From the NCBI GenBank assembly GCA_040772225.1, contig JAXGYO010000003.1, positions 310,001-374,000 of the forward strand: DNA of 64,000 bases, written 5' to 3'. Below the pieces are notes generated by a model. The model saw nothing but the letters and a program-made list of their open reading frames with translations. It ran no database searches and was not told the DNA's origin. Position numbers and translations under genes: made by a program. Below are positions 26,720-35,600 of this stretch, one piece after another; the stretch's first letter is position 1, and the number at the start of each line of letters is the position of its first letter. The DNA comes from JAAYED01 sp040772225 (GTDB taxonomy: Bacteria; Chloroflexota; Anaerolineae; UBA1429).

Positions 26720-27049
26720 TCAGCGGACAGAGATGAATATCTTGCCGTTCTCGACGCGGACCGGGTAGGTCTCGAGGCCCAGCTCGGGCGCGGCGCGAAA
26801 ACGGCCGGTACGGATGTCAAAGCGCCAGTCGTGGCAGGGGCAGACCAGGTTGTGGCCCTCGAGGGTGCCCATAAAGAGCGGGCAGCCCATATGGGCGCAC
26901 GTGCCCGAGACGGCGTACAGCGCGCCCTCGACCCGGGCGACGACGATGTTGAGCCCGAGCGGGTACACAGCCGTCATCTCGCCCTCGGCCAGATCGGCGT
27001 CGGCCAGCACATAGGTCCAGGTGCGCGTGTCTTGATCCTGTGTCTCCAT
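26720..27049 (-). CDS. Rieske [2Fe-2S] ferredoxin-like protein (first)
   Basis: 109 aa from the ATG at 27049. Ligands are C51-x-H53 (TCAHMGCPL) and C70-x2-H73 (CPCHDWRFD). First gene of the cassette. A TATACT hexamer at 27064-27059 lies only 9 nt upstream of the ATG and no ribosome site is visible, so the mRNA may be leaderless or start almost at the codon. Ferredoxins of this kind are one-electron carriers; here the candidate acceptor is the FTR-like protein. Confidence 0.9.
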   Translation of the reverse strand: METQDQDTRTWTYVLADADLAEGEMTAVYPLGLNIVVARVEGALYAVSGTCAHMGCPLFMGTLEGHNLVCPCHDWRFDIRTGRFRAAPELGLETYPVRVENGKIFISVR

Positions 27050-27058
27050 ATTGTGGAG

Positions 27059-27064
27059 AGTATA
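27059..27064 (-). promoter_or_regulatory. Candidate -10 box of the redox cassette
   Basis: TATACT on the reverse strand, 9 nt from the Rieske start codon. No good -35 box is seen 16-18 bp upstream, so this is weak. If used, it predicts a leaderless transcript. Confidence 0.35.
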
Positions 27065-27088
27065 CCACAAGACGGGAGGATGGGGGGC

Positions 27089-28545
27089 TTAGTCGTTATT
27101 TTCAGTGGAACACGGGCTGATCCGAACACCGAGTCCTGGGTAGCACGCGTTCGTTAGTTGCAGCAGGCGATCGACGAGTCTACATGCATCAAGCCTCACA
27201 TCGGGTAAGACAGTTGGACTGCCCCTCGCGATGCGATGCAGCCGGTGCAGGGGATTTGCGCAGGTCGTGAACACGGATTCGCGCACTGAACTCCAGTGTC
27301 CATGGCAGTAAGATGACGTCCAGCCGTAGTACTCATCGTATAGGTCCTTTGTCCCACCTTGAACGCTTAGTTTTCTAAGGTCCGTAGATGCCCAGTTGCC
27401 CAGTTCTGTCTAGGTACTCCTCCCAATGTCTTCATTCGCGAGTTCCGCCATCTGCGCGCTCATAACGTCGGCCAACGCCTTCCTCAAGCTTAAGATATTG
27501 GAGCTTGGCCTGTCCTGAACCGAACGCACGGTACGACTGCCAGACACTCACGATCGTCCTCGTGGCCAGGTAGCTGAGTGTGATCACTAGCTCGCAGAGG
27601 GTACGGAGTCCCATCCGGCCAAGTACAGAGACGCATACCCAGCATCCATTAACTCGCCAAGAACTGCCAATCCATATAGGCAGATACCGAATGTTGCGTC
27701 GTGCTTAGGGTCTACCGCGGACGTTGAGGCAGTCTAGCCTGGTGGAGTACAACTCGGCATAGGCATCAGCAACGTGTGAATATGTGCACTCCTTGCCTGA
27801 TGACGTTTCGCTGGCAGCTCAGGATAGCACCAGCCTGGGTTTTCTGGAGGCACTGTTGCCAGAAACCTCAGACCAACGGCCAGGGGCCTGTCCATTGATG
27901 CAAGCGCTCCCTCAGTCGAGCGAATCGTGGGCGCACCTCGCTGGTCTCCCACATACGGGTAGTTAACGAGGCTCGTTGATCATCTCTTCAGATGGGAGCT
28001 TTAGCTTACCACCCGCCATCATGCATAGGATGCGAAACCACCGACAGTCGTCGACTGCTGGGATTGGTGGTCAAGCGTGCAGGCGACCGCGTGTGCCAGG
28101 AGGTCCCAGCCGTCTTTAGGAGGAATCGGGAAGGTGGCGTGCCCATCGCTCTCTGCCGGGAAAGTCATCCAGAAGAGTGAGCGTGCTTAATATCCGTCGA
28201 CACTCTGGTACATAGCAGAGCGCACCGATGAGCCGGTTGAAGAGGCCTTCGTCGATGTCGGAAAGGCCACGGAATGTTATGTCCCAAGGGCGATTGTCGG
28301 CTGGCTCGAGGCTGAATCGAGTCTGCAAACTGTCGGAACAGGTCAATGCAGGTTTCCCTACGTAGATGGGTGACAAGCAGCGCCACCCAGATGAGCTCCG
28401 GTAGGCGTTCATCGCGCCAAGAGGCGAGTCTCATACCGGGGATATCTGCCAAGGGAGGCCTTAGCGTCGATCCTTGCCTGCGGTGTTTTTCCAGCGGAGT
28501 GTGCAGCCTGTCACTATGCCATGAGGGCTCGTCTATCTTGGGCAT
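27089..28545 (-). pseudogene. DUF5677-type protein gene with several frameshifts
   Basis: Reading through frame changes on the reverse strand gives one coherent protein of about 480 residues. It starts MPKIDEPSWHSDRLHTPLEKH with LASWRDERLPELIWVALLVTHL, then DITFRGLSDIDEGLFNRLIG and TLLDDFPGRERWARHLP. Next come PPKDGWDLLAHAV, NYPYVGDQRGAPTIRSTE, KHDATFGICLYGLAVLGELMD, LRTLCELVITLSYLA with YRAFGSGQAKLQYLKLEE, and finally TKDLYDEYYGWTSSYCHGHW with VFTTCANPLHRLHR. About six shifts break it. The second half matches the DUF5677 pattern; the function of intact relatives is unknown to me. Local base composition is less GC-rich than the neighbours, suggesting transferred DNA. Confidence 0.65.
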
Positions 28546-28875
28546 GAGTCTTGTCCTGCTTGTCGTCTAGGCAGATTGGCGCGTTACGTCTCGCGCGACC
28601 CTGATCTCGTGCATGGTACGGGTTGGTCATTGGTCATTGTGTGGGCGGAGCCGGCAACCGGCCGCTCGTAGTGCAGCAGTCGGCACCCTTCGTAAGCTTG
28701 GATTTGCAGGCCGGGCCTACAGTGCGAAGGACAATACAAGCTGCAACCCTGTGCGTCTGCGGAGTTAGGCCCTCGGTCCAGCGGACGCCCGCGGTCCAAA
28801 TGGAGGCTCGCGGTCCGGACTTTTGACCTTCGACCTTTGACCTTCAGACGTTCAGACGTTCGCACGTTCTACCGT
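28546..28875. repeat. Intergenic region ending in octamer repeats
   Basis: No gene is seen at 28546-28820. From 28822 come GACCTTC/GACCTTT heptamers, then AGACGTTC, GCACGTTC and related octamers. They run to 28875, directly against the stop codon of the isomerase gene. The closing phrase GTTCACACGCCC is identical to that beside the esterase gene at about 855-866. Confidence 0.7.
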
Positions 28876-29703
28876 TCACACGCCCAGGTACAGCCTCACG
28901 ATCTCCAGGTACTCGTCCGGGTAGAACCCGATCTCGCCGCTAAAGCGCGTCAGGGCGATCAGGCCGCCGTCGATCTCTGCGATGCCGGCCAGCATGGGGG
29001 CGTTCTCGCTGCGCAGGCCGCCGCCATAGACCACCGGCACGCCCGGGAGCTGGCTCTTGATGTAGCGGGCGATGTCGGTGATATAGTCCGCGCCCGGCGG
29101 CGTCTTGCCGGGGCCGATGGCCCACACCGGCTCGTAGCCGATGACCACCCTCTCCAGGTCGGCGCCCGCGGTGCCTACGGCGAGTTGCTCGGCCAGCACC
29201 TCATAACGCCGAGGCTGCTCCTCGCTGGTCTCGCCCACGCAATAGAGCACCTTCATGCCCTGCTTTTGCGCGGCCAGGATCTCTTTGTTGAGCAGCCGGT
29301 TCACGGCGGCGGTATCGTTCACGCCGGCCTCGGCCAGGATCCCCAGCTTGTCGCGACGCTCCTCGGTGTGGCCGATGATGGTGTAATCCACGCCCAGGGC
29401 CGCCATGGCCGCGGCGGGCCGGTTGGTCGTAAAGGCGCCGAAATTCAGCCCGGGGGCCACGTCATCGCGGAAGACGCCCTGGCAGCCGATATGCATGGGC
29501 GAGCCGGTGTCCTTCGCCGTGCCCAGGGCGGGCATCAAGTGGGCCTCGGGCAGGAACACAGCGAACTCGGCGTCGCTGAATTGCGCAATGTCCTTAGTGC
29601 CGTTGATGATGTTCCGCCCCCAGCTCCAGACGTCGCCGCGGTTGACGCCGCCCATGCTGGCGGGGACATCGAAGCGCTTCAGGTTCAGAAAGATGTACTT
29701 CAT
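28876..29703 (-). CDS. Triosephosphate-isomerase-like enzyme
   Basis: 275 aa of the TIM family but divergent. The substrate Lys is in FLNLKRFD near residue 9, the catalytic His in IIGHTEERR near residue 112, the catalytic Glu in VIGYEPVWAIGPGKTPPG near residue 190, and the phosphate loop region is VVYGGGLRSENAP. The canonical phosphate-loop sequence GGS is altered to GGGL. The enzyme interconverts a ketose and aldose phosphate; the divergence and the LarA neighbour suggest a substrate other than triose phosphate (for example a tetrulose phosphate), which is inference. Follows larA-like by 35 bp. Confidence 0.82.
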   Translation of the reverse strand: MKYIFLNLKRFDVPASMGGVNRGDVWSWGRNIINGTKDIAQFSDAEFAVFLPEAHLMPALGTAKDTGSPMHIGCQGVFRDDVAPGLNFGAFTTNRPAAAMAALGVDYTIIGHTEERRDKLGILAEAGVNDTAAVNRLLNKEILAAQKQGMKVLYCVGETSEEQPRRYEVLAEQLAVGTAGADLERVVIGYEPVWAIGPGKTPPGADYITDIARYIKSQLPGVPVVYGGGLRSENAPMLAGIAEIDGGLIALTRFSGEIGFYPDEYLEIVRLYLGV

Positions 29704-29738
29704 GGTCAGGCCCTTTCTATGCGGTTCAATGTCGTGCG

Positions 29739-31178
29739 CTACGGGTTGATGGGCTCATCCTTCATGCACAGGTGCACCGCCGCGGTGCGGAAGGTGCGGG
29801 GCAGCACCAGGATGTTGGGGCGGTCGCCGACGATCTTTTTCTTTGCGTCCTCCAGGGCCTCCTCGACCGTGGCGCGGGTCTTGAGTCCCATGCCGCGGGC
29901 GATGCCGGGCTGGCTGGCGCCCACGATGTACGTCGCTGAGGTGTGCTTCTCCGCAAGATGCCCGCAGGACATCATGGAGAAGGGATGGAAGGGATGAAAG
30001 GCGTAAGCGTGGCGGTACTTGGCGATATAGGCGGGATCGGTGGCAAAGCGCTCGCCCAGGTGATGGATGTCGGGCAGCGTGTTGCAGCCGTTCAGCAGGT
30101 CATAGATCTCGTGCATATAGGGCCAGATCACGTCGTTGAAAAAGCCGTCGCAGGCCGAGGTGACGATGAACACGCACCGGTCGCTCATGATGCGCTGGTG
30201 GCGGATGACCTGGGCCGAAAGGGCCTGCATCATCATGATCGGGTTGGTGCCCATGCCGTCGCCATAGTGAAAGGCCCGGGGCATCCCAAAGACGATCACG
30301 TCGTACTTTTTCTCCGCCCAGGGGACATAGGTGCGCCTGTTCGCGGTGATCCACGACTGCGGCTGCATCTCGGCGCCGTAGCCGCTCCAGACCTCGATCT
30401 GTCGCGCGGAGGTGTCCAGCACCGCATCGCAGCAAAAGAATCGTTTCCCCATACGGTCTTCCATGTGCATGCTGATCTCGTTCATCTTTTGCCGCATCAC
30501 GGAGGATCCGCTCACGGGCACAAAGTCGGGGGCGTGCATCACCTCGGGCACATGGTGCGCCGCGATGGACTTCCAATGGGTGATACCGGTGGCCGAGTGC
30601 TTGTACCCGCCCGAATAACCCCCGTAGGGGTTGCCCAGCGCGTGGCCGATGAGGATGGCGACGTCGGACTCGTAGACCGCCTTGTTCATGATCACATGGT
30701 CGCCGCGGGCGGTGGTGCCCAGGTCCACCAGGTTGTCCCAGTCCTCGCTGTCGTGGTTGATGATCTGGTTGTTGGCCGCGAACTCGCTATAGAGCGGCTC
30801 CCCGAGGATATTGGCGATCTCGTGGGGATAGTTCTTGCGGTGCAGGCCGTTGGAGCAGATCAGCAGGATATCCTTGCGGGAGACGCCGGCACGCTCCAAT
30901 TCCTCGATCGCCAGCGGGATGGCGACCTTGCGATGGGCATTGGCCTGCTCCCCGCCTTTGACGCGGTCCGGGAAGATGATCGTGACCTTGTCGCCCCGCT
31001 TGGCCAGCTCCGCCAGCGGTGGCATCCCGATGGGGTTGCGCAGCGCGTGACGCGTGGCGGTCACCGGATCCTGCAGGAAGGGCGGGTCAGGCACCGTCTC
31101 GCCGGGGACGAACACATCGGCATAGTCGGGCAGCTCTGCCTCCATCATCTCGAGGCCATATTCCAGCGAAACCTTCAT
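29739..31178 (-). CDS. LarA-family (DUF2088) racemase homologue
   Basis: 479 aa from the ATG at 31178 (AAGGAG upstream). It matches nickel-pincer lactate racemase LarA: DRVKGG near 71, NGLHRKNYPHE (His 113), HALGNPYGGYSGGYK (His 178, Lys 192), and the following His 200 region. These correspond to the cofactor-tethering Lys and catalytic His residues of LarA. Many paralogues racemise other 2-hydroxy acids, and the substrate here is unknown. The pincer cofactor biosynthesis genes larB, larC and larE are not in this window. First gene of a two-gene transcript with the TIM-like isomerase. Confidence 0.85.
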   Translation of the reverse strand: MKVSLEYGLEMMEAELPDYADVFVPGETVPDPPFLQDPVTATRHALRNPIGMPPLAELAKRGDKVTIIFPDRVKGGEQANAHRKVAIPLAIEELERAGVSRKDILLICSNGLHRKNYPHEIANILGEPLYSEFAANNQIINHDSEDWDNLVDLGTTARGDHVIMNKAVYESDVAILIGHALGNPYGGYSGGYKHSATGITHWKSIAAHHVPEVMHAPDFVPVSGSSVMRQKMNEISMHMEDRMGKRFFCCDAVLDTSARQIEVWSGYGAEMQPQSWITANRRTYVPWAEKKYDVIVFGMPRAFHYGDGMGTNPIMMMQALSAQVIRHQRIMSDRCVFIVTSACDGFFNDVIWPYMHEIYDLLNGCNTLPDIHHLGERFATDPAYIAKYRHAYAFHPFHPFSMMSCGHLAEKHTSATYIVGASQPGIARGMGLKTRATVEEALEDAKKKIVGDRPNILVLPRTFRTAAVHLCMKDEPINP

Positions 31179-31254
31179 CGTCATCTCCTTCTGTCGCATC
31201 GTTGCGAGGCTGTCTGGTGCGAGTGCGCTGTGCTGTGCTTGATCTAGCGACTAT

Positions 31255-31293
31255 CGTATAGCGCCGCTGCGAGCGGGTGTCAAGGTGCTTGAC
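31255..31293 (-). promoter_or_regulatory. Promoter of the LarA/isomerase pair
   Basis: On the reverse strand, TTGACA (31283-31278), a 17-bp spacer and TATACG (31260-31255). The -35 box is inside the small dyad GTCAAG-GTG-CTTGAC (31279-31293), a possible repressor site. The predicted start of transcription is about 70 nt before the ATG at 31178. Confidence 0.65.
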
Positions 31294-32050
31294 AGAGATC
31301 GCGCGTCTGGCGGCGGAGGAGACCGGCGACGAGGCGGCTTACGCGCCGGCGCTGGAGCTCTCGCTGCGCCGCTGGGCGGCCGTGAACACGGGGGCGCTGG
31401 TGCGCGTGGAGCGGGCCGTGTCGGAAGCGGAGAGCGCGTCCGCCTGGTTCGGCGACAACCCCTACAACCAGGCCTCCCCCGGAATCCTGGTGCAGTTCGC
31501 TATCATGTCGCTGGTGAGCTCGGCCAATGTGCTGCTGGCGGAGCGCAAATCGCGCGCCCTGCAGCGCATGGTGACGACGTCACTGCAGCGCTGGCAGATC
31601 CTGGCGGGTCATGGGCTGGGGATGCTGGTGTTGACGCTGCTCCAGGTGCTGCTGCTGGTGGTGTTCGGGCAACTGGTGCTGGGCGTGGCCTATTTCCGCG
31701 CGCCGCTGGCCACGCTGCTGGTCTCGCTGGCGATCGGGCTGTGGATCGCCGGCATGGGACTGCTGATCGGGCTGCTCGCCAAAGACGATTCTCAGGTGGT
31801 GTTGTTCGCGTTGCTGGCCATGTTCATCCTCTCGGCGCTGGGCCGCACCTGGTTCCCGCTGGATCTGGCGGGCGGAACCTTTAGCGCCATTGGCAGCACG
31901 CTGCCCTCGACACAGGCCATGGCCGGCTACCAGAACATCCTGATCCGCGGGCTGGGGCTCGGGTCGGTGGTGTCGCCGGTGCTGGCGCTGCCGGGGTGGG
32001 CGCTGGGGTTTGGCCTGCTGGCCGTGTGGCGCTTCCGGCGCGAGGTATAG
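31277..32050 (+). pseudogene. ABC-2 type permease, 5'-truncated
   Basis: 257 codons encode only the second half of an ABC-2 exporter permease. There is an extracytoplasmic part (LAAEETGDEAAYAPALELSLRRWAAV) and then five to six membrane segments, including VQFAIMSLVSSANVLLAERKSRALQRM, VLTLLQVLLLVVFGQLVLG and VLFALLAMFILSALG. Full members have a further N-terminal membrane helix and about 120 more residues. The first codon (GTG) lies inside the divergent larA promoter, and no ATPase gene is near. It is a remnant, unlikely to be functional. Confidence 0.7.
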
Positions 32051-32054
32051 CGAC

Positions 32055-32357
32055 ATGAACCGGGATCAGTTACTGGGCAGGGTGGAGCGCGCCTGGGAGG
32101 ACCTGCGGGCGTTGTACGCCGGTCTGGACGGGGCGCAATTGCTGGTCCCCGGCGTCGCGGGCGCGTGGTCCGTGCGCGATCTGCTGGCGCACGTGACGGT
32201 CTGGGGGCGGGAGGCGCTGCGCTGGCTGCCGGTGATTCGGGATGGTGGGCGGGCCGCCCGGCCTCCGAGCCGCGGTGTCCTGCCGGATCGCTGCACGCGA
32301 GACGCTGTGCGGAGCGCCCCGCGCCCCGTCTTCCGCGCCTCTCGATGCGCGCTGTAG
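32055..32357 (+). pseudogene. DinB/ClbS-like four-helix protein, 3'-truncated by repeats
   Basis: The frame starts at the ATG at 32055 and begins MNRDQLLGRVERAWEDLRAL. It includes VAGAWSVRDLLAHVTVWGREALRWLPVIRDGG, the first helices and metal-ligand His of the DinB-like superfamily. After about 65 codons the sequence changes abruptly to Pro/Arg-rich repeat translation. The gene body is missing; a full member would have about 160-180 residues. Confidence 0.6.
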
Positions 32358-32663
32358 ACCGGCGTTCCGTGATCCGCTGGACCGCCGACATTCTTGTCGG
32401 CACGGTCGGACCGCGGCCTTACAGGCCGCTCCTGAGGCAGGGGGCCAGGTTCCCGAGCGCCCACGAGGATTGCGCCGCACGAGCGAAGCCGGTCGCCGGA
32501 AGTGACCGCTTTCTTCCAACGGCCTCTGATCAGGCTGTAAGCCTGCGCGATCCGGAGCCGACAGGAATGTCGGCGGTCCAGGAAGGGGGTAGCGCACATT
32601 TGTGCCGTCTCTGCGGCCTTGAGACCTTACTACCTGCAACCCGTAACCTGCAACGTTGCAGCG
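32358..32663. repeat. Inverted pair of family-A hairpins
   Basis: GGACC followed by a hairpin at 32384-32401 faces a hairpin at 32557-32574 followed by GGTCC in opposite orientation, about 155 bp apart. The stretch between them has no gene. From 32625 CTGCAACCCGTAACCTGCAACGTTGCAG words abut the stop codon of the ndvB-like gene. Confidence 0.8.
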
Positions 32664-35600
32664 TCACCCGCCCAGGACCACCTCTACCGTGTGCTCGCGG
32701 CCATCGTCCCTCAGCGGGATAACCGCGCTGGGCAGCGGCTCGCCGTCCAGCGTGATCTCGCGCACACCTCCTGCCACGTGCTCCGGGTTCGCCACCCGGA
32801 TTATGTAGAGCGCTTCGCCGTGGCGGTAGCGGATCTCGTAACCGTCCCAGGCCGGCGGGATGGCCGGCGCAATGCGCAGGGTATCCGCCTCCTTGTGCAG
32901 GCCCAACACGCCCTCGATGCCCAGGCGCCAGGCCCACCCCGCCGAGCCGGTGTACCAGGTCCAGCCGCCGCGCCCCACATAGGGCGGCTGGCTGTAGACG
33001 TCCGCGGCGATGACATAGGGCTCGACGCGGTAGCGTTCGATAGCCTCGGGCGAGTCGCTATATCCCACCGGGCAGAGCATCTCCAGCAGCGCGGCGGCGC
33101 GCTCACCGTCGCCCAGCGCCGCAAAGGCCCAGGCGGTCCAGGTGGCCGCGTGCGTGTACTGCCCGCCGTTCTCGCGGATGCCGGGCGGATAGTCCGAGAT
33201 ATAGCCCGGATCGTGGCCTGTCCCGTCAAAGGGCGGCGTAAAGAGCAGTGACAGGCGCTCATCCGGGTGGACAAGCCGCTCGCCGACGGCGGCCATGGCT
33301 GCCCGGCTGTGCGCGGGGTCGCCCGCGCCGCTGAGCACCGCCCAGGACTGGGCGATGGCATCGATGCGGGGTTCGTCCCCGTTGGCGGCGCCCAGGGGCG
33401 TGCCGTCGTCGTAAAAGGCGCGCGTGTACCAGGCGCCGTCCCAGCCGGCCTTCTCCAGGGCCGCTGTATAGTCTGCGGCCCGCTGGCGGAAGCTCTGCGC
33501 CCGCGGGGCATTGCCGAGCTCCTCCAAAATCCCTGCCCAGCGCTGGAGGACATCCACCAGGAACCAACCCAGCCACACGCTCTCGCCCTGGCCCTCCAGT
33601 CCGACGCGATTCATCCCGTCGTTCCAGTCGCCGGCACCGATCAGCGGGAGGCCATGGGGGCCGCGGGTGCTGCCCTTTTCGATGGCGCGCAGGCAGTGCT
33701 CGCGCAGCGGCGCGGTGTGAGCGCTGCGGGCATACTCGCCATAGCGCTCGCGCTCGCGCGGCTCCAGCGGGGGCGCGCTCAGGAAGGGCACGGGCTCGTC
33801 CAGGATCGCGCTGTCGCCCGTCACGCGCACATAGTGGGCCGCCACATAGGGGAGCCAGAGCAGGTTGTCGGCGATGCGGGTGCGCACGCCGCGCCCCGAG
33901 GGCGGGTGCCACCAGTGGAGCACGTCGCCCTCCTCAAACTGGCGGGCAGCGGCGTTCAAGATCTGGTCGCGGGCGATGGCCGGCTCGATGGCGAGCCAGG
34001 CCAGTGCATCCTGGAGCTGGTCGCGGAAGCCAAAGGCACCGCTGGACTGGTAAAAGGCGCTGCGCCCATAGAGGCGGCAGGAGAGGCTCTGGTACAGCAG
34101 CCAGCGGTTGAGCATCGGGTCGATGGCGGGTTCAGGCGTGCGCACCTGGATGCGCCCCAGCAGGTCATCCCAGTAGCGCTGCGTGTCCTCCCAGGCGGCC
34201 CGCGCGGCCTCTGGCTGGCGGTAACGCTGCGCCAGCGCGGCGGCGTGATCCGGGTCTGCCCCCTGCCCGATCACAAAATACAGTTCGTCGCTGGCGTGCG
34301 GCGCCAGGTCCAGGTGCACCTGCAGTGCGCCGCAGACGTCTCCGCCGGGCGCCACCCGGGGCTCCAGGCCCACGGTGCCCAGCGCAGCCGGCCGCGCCAG
34401 TGAGCCGCCCATCCCCAGGAAGGCGGCGCGATCGGCGGTATAGCCATGCAGGGGCCGGCTGGCGACCATGAACGCGGTGCGTTCGCCCAGCTCCATGTGG
34501 TACGGGTTGCGCACCGTGAGGCAGGCGGTCTCTGCGTCAAAGGCCGGGATCAGGTAGCGGCGCGTGGTATGGGGAACTGTCCCCAGGACCCACTCGACGT
34601 ACTGCGTCGCTGTGAGGCGCCGGGGGACATCCATGCGGTTCTCCACCCGCAGTCGCACGAGCTTGACCGGGTCCTCGGGGCTGGCGTAGACGGCCAGCTC
34701 CTGGCGCAGTCCGTGAGAGGCGCTCTCGTACAGGGTATAGCCTGCGCCGTGGCGGATGCGGTGCGGCACGGGTGCGCCGGCGGGCAGCACTGTCGGCGAC
34801 CAGATCTCGGCGGTCTCTTCATCGCGCAGGTACAGCGCCTCGCCCGTGGGGTCGGTCACCGGGTCATTGCTCCAGGGGGTGAGGCGGTTCTCGCCGCTGT
34901 TCACCGCCCAGGTGGTCTGGCTGCCCGACTCGGTGGCCATAAAGCCGAACTCGGGATAGCCGATGATGTTGGACCAGGGCGCCGGCGTCATCTGGCCCGA
35001 TGGCAGATCGATGACATACTCGCGGCCATCCTCGGAAAAGCCGCCGTAACCGTTCTCGTGGGTCAGCGCCAGGGGTTCTGGCCACTCCGGGTCGGAAAGG
35101 TCGCGCCGCGGCGGCTGCGTGGGCATCAGCGCCGGCAGCGGGGTGCGCGGCGCCGGCTGCGTGTTGAGCTGCTCGTAGAGCGCGCCTCGCTCGCCCTGCA
35201 AGACAATGCCGGCCGCCGAGCGCAGCAGGACGATCTCCTCAGCCTGCAACTGGTCCAGGCTGAGGACAAAGATGCCTCCGCGCTGGTTGAGACGCAACTC
35301 GGCGCCCTCCCGGGCGATCCGGCTGCGGATGGCATCGGTGAGCGCTCCGGCATAACTGCCCGGCTGACGGTTCAGGATCACCAGGTCGGCCTTGAGCTGG
35401 CGCGCGGCCAGCAGTTCGTGCATGCGCACGGCCTGGCTCACCAGGTCGCCCTGCTCGGCATCCTCGACCTCGACCAGAATGATGGGATAGTCCCCCGAGA
35501 TGCTCAGGCGCCAGAGGCCGGCCTGCGAGAGGTGGTTGGCGGCCAGCGTGGCCGCTTTGCTGCGTCGCTCCGGATCGGAATACAGCAGGGCGCTGGCGGC

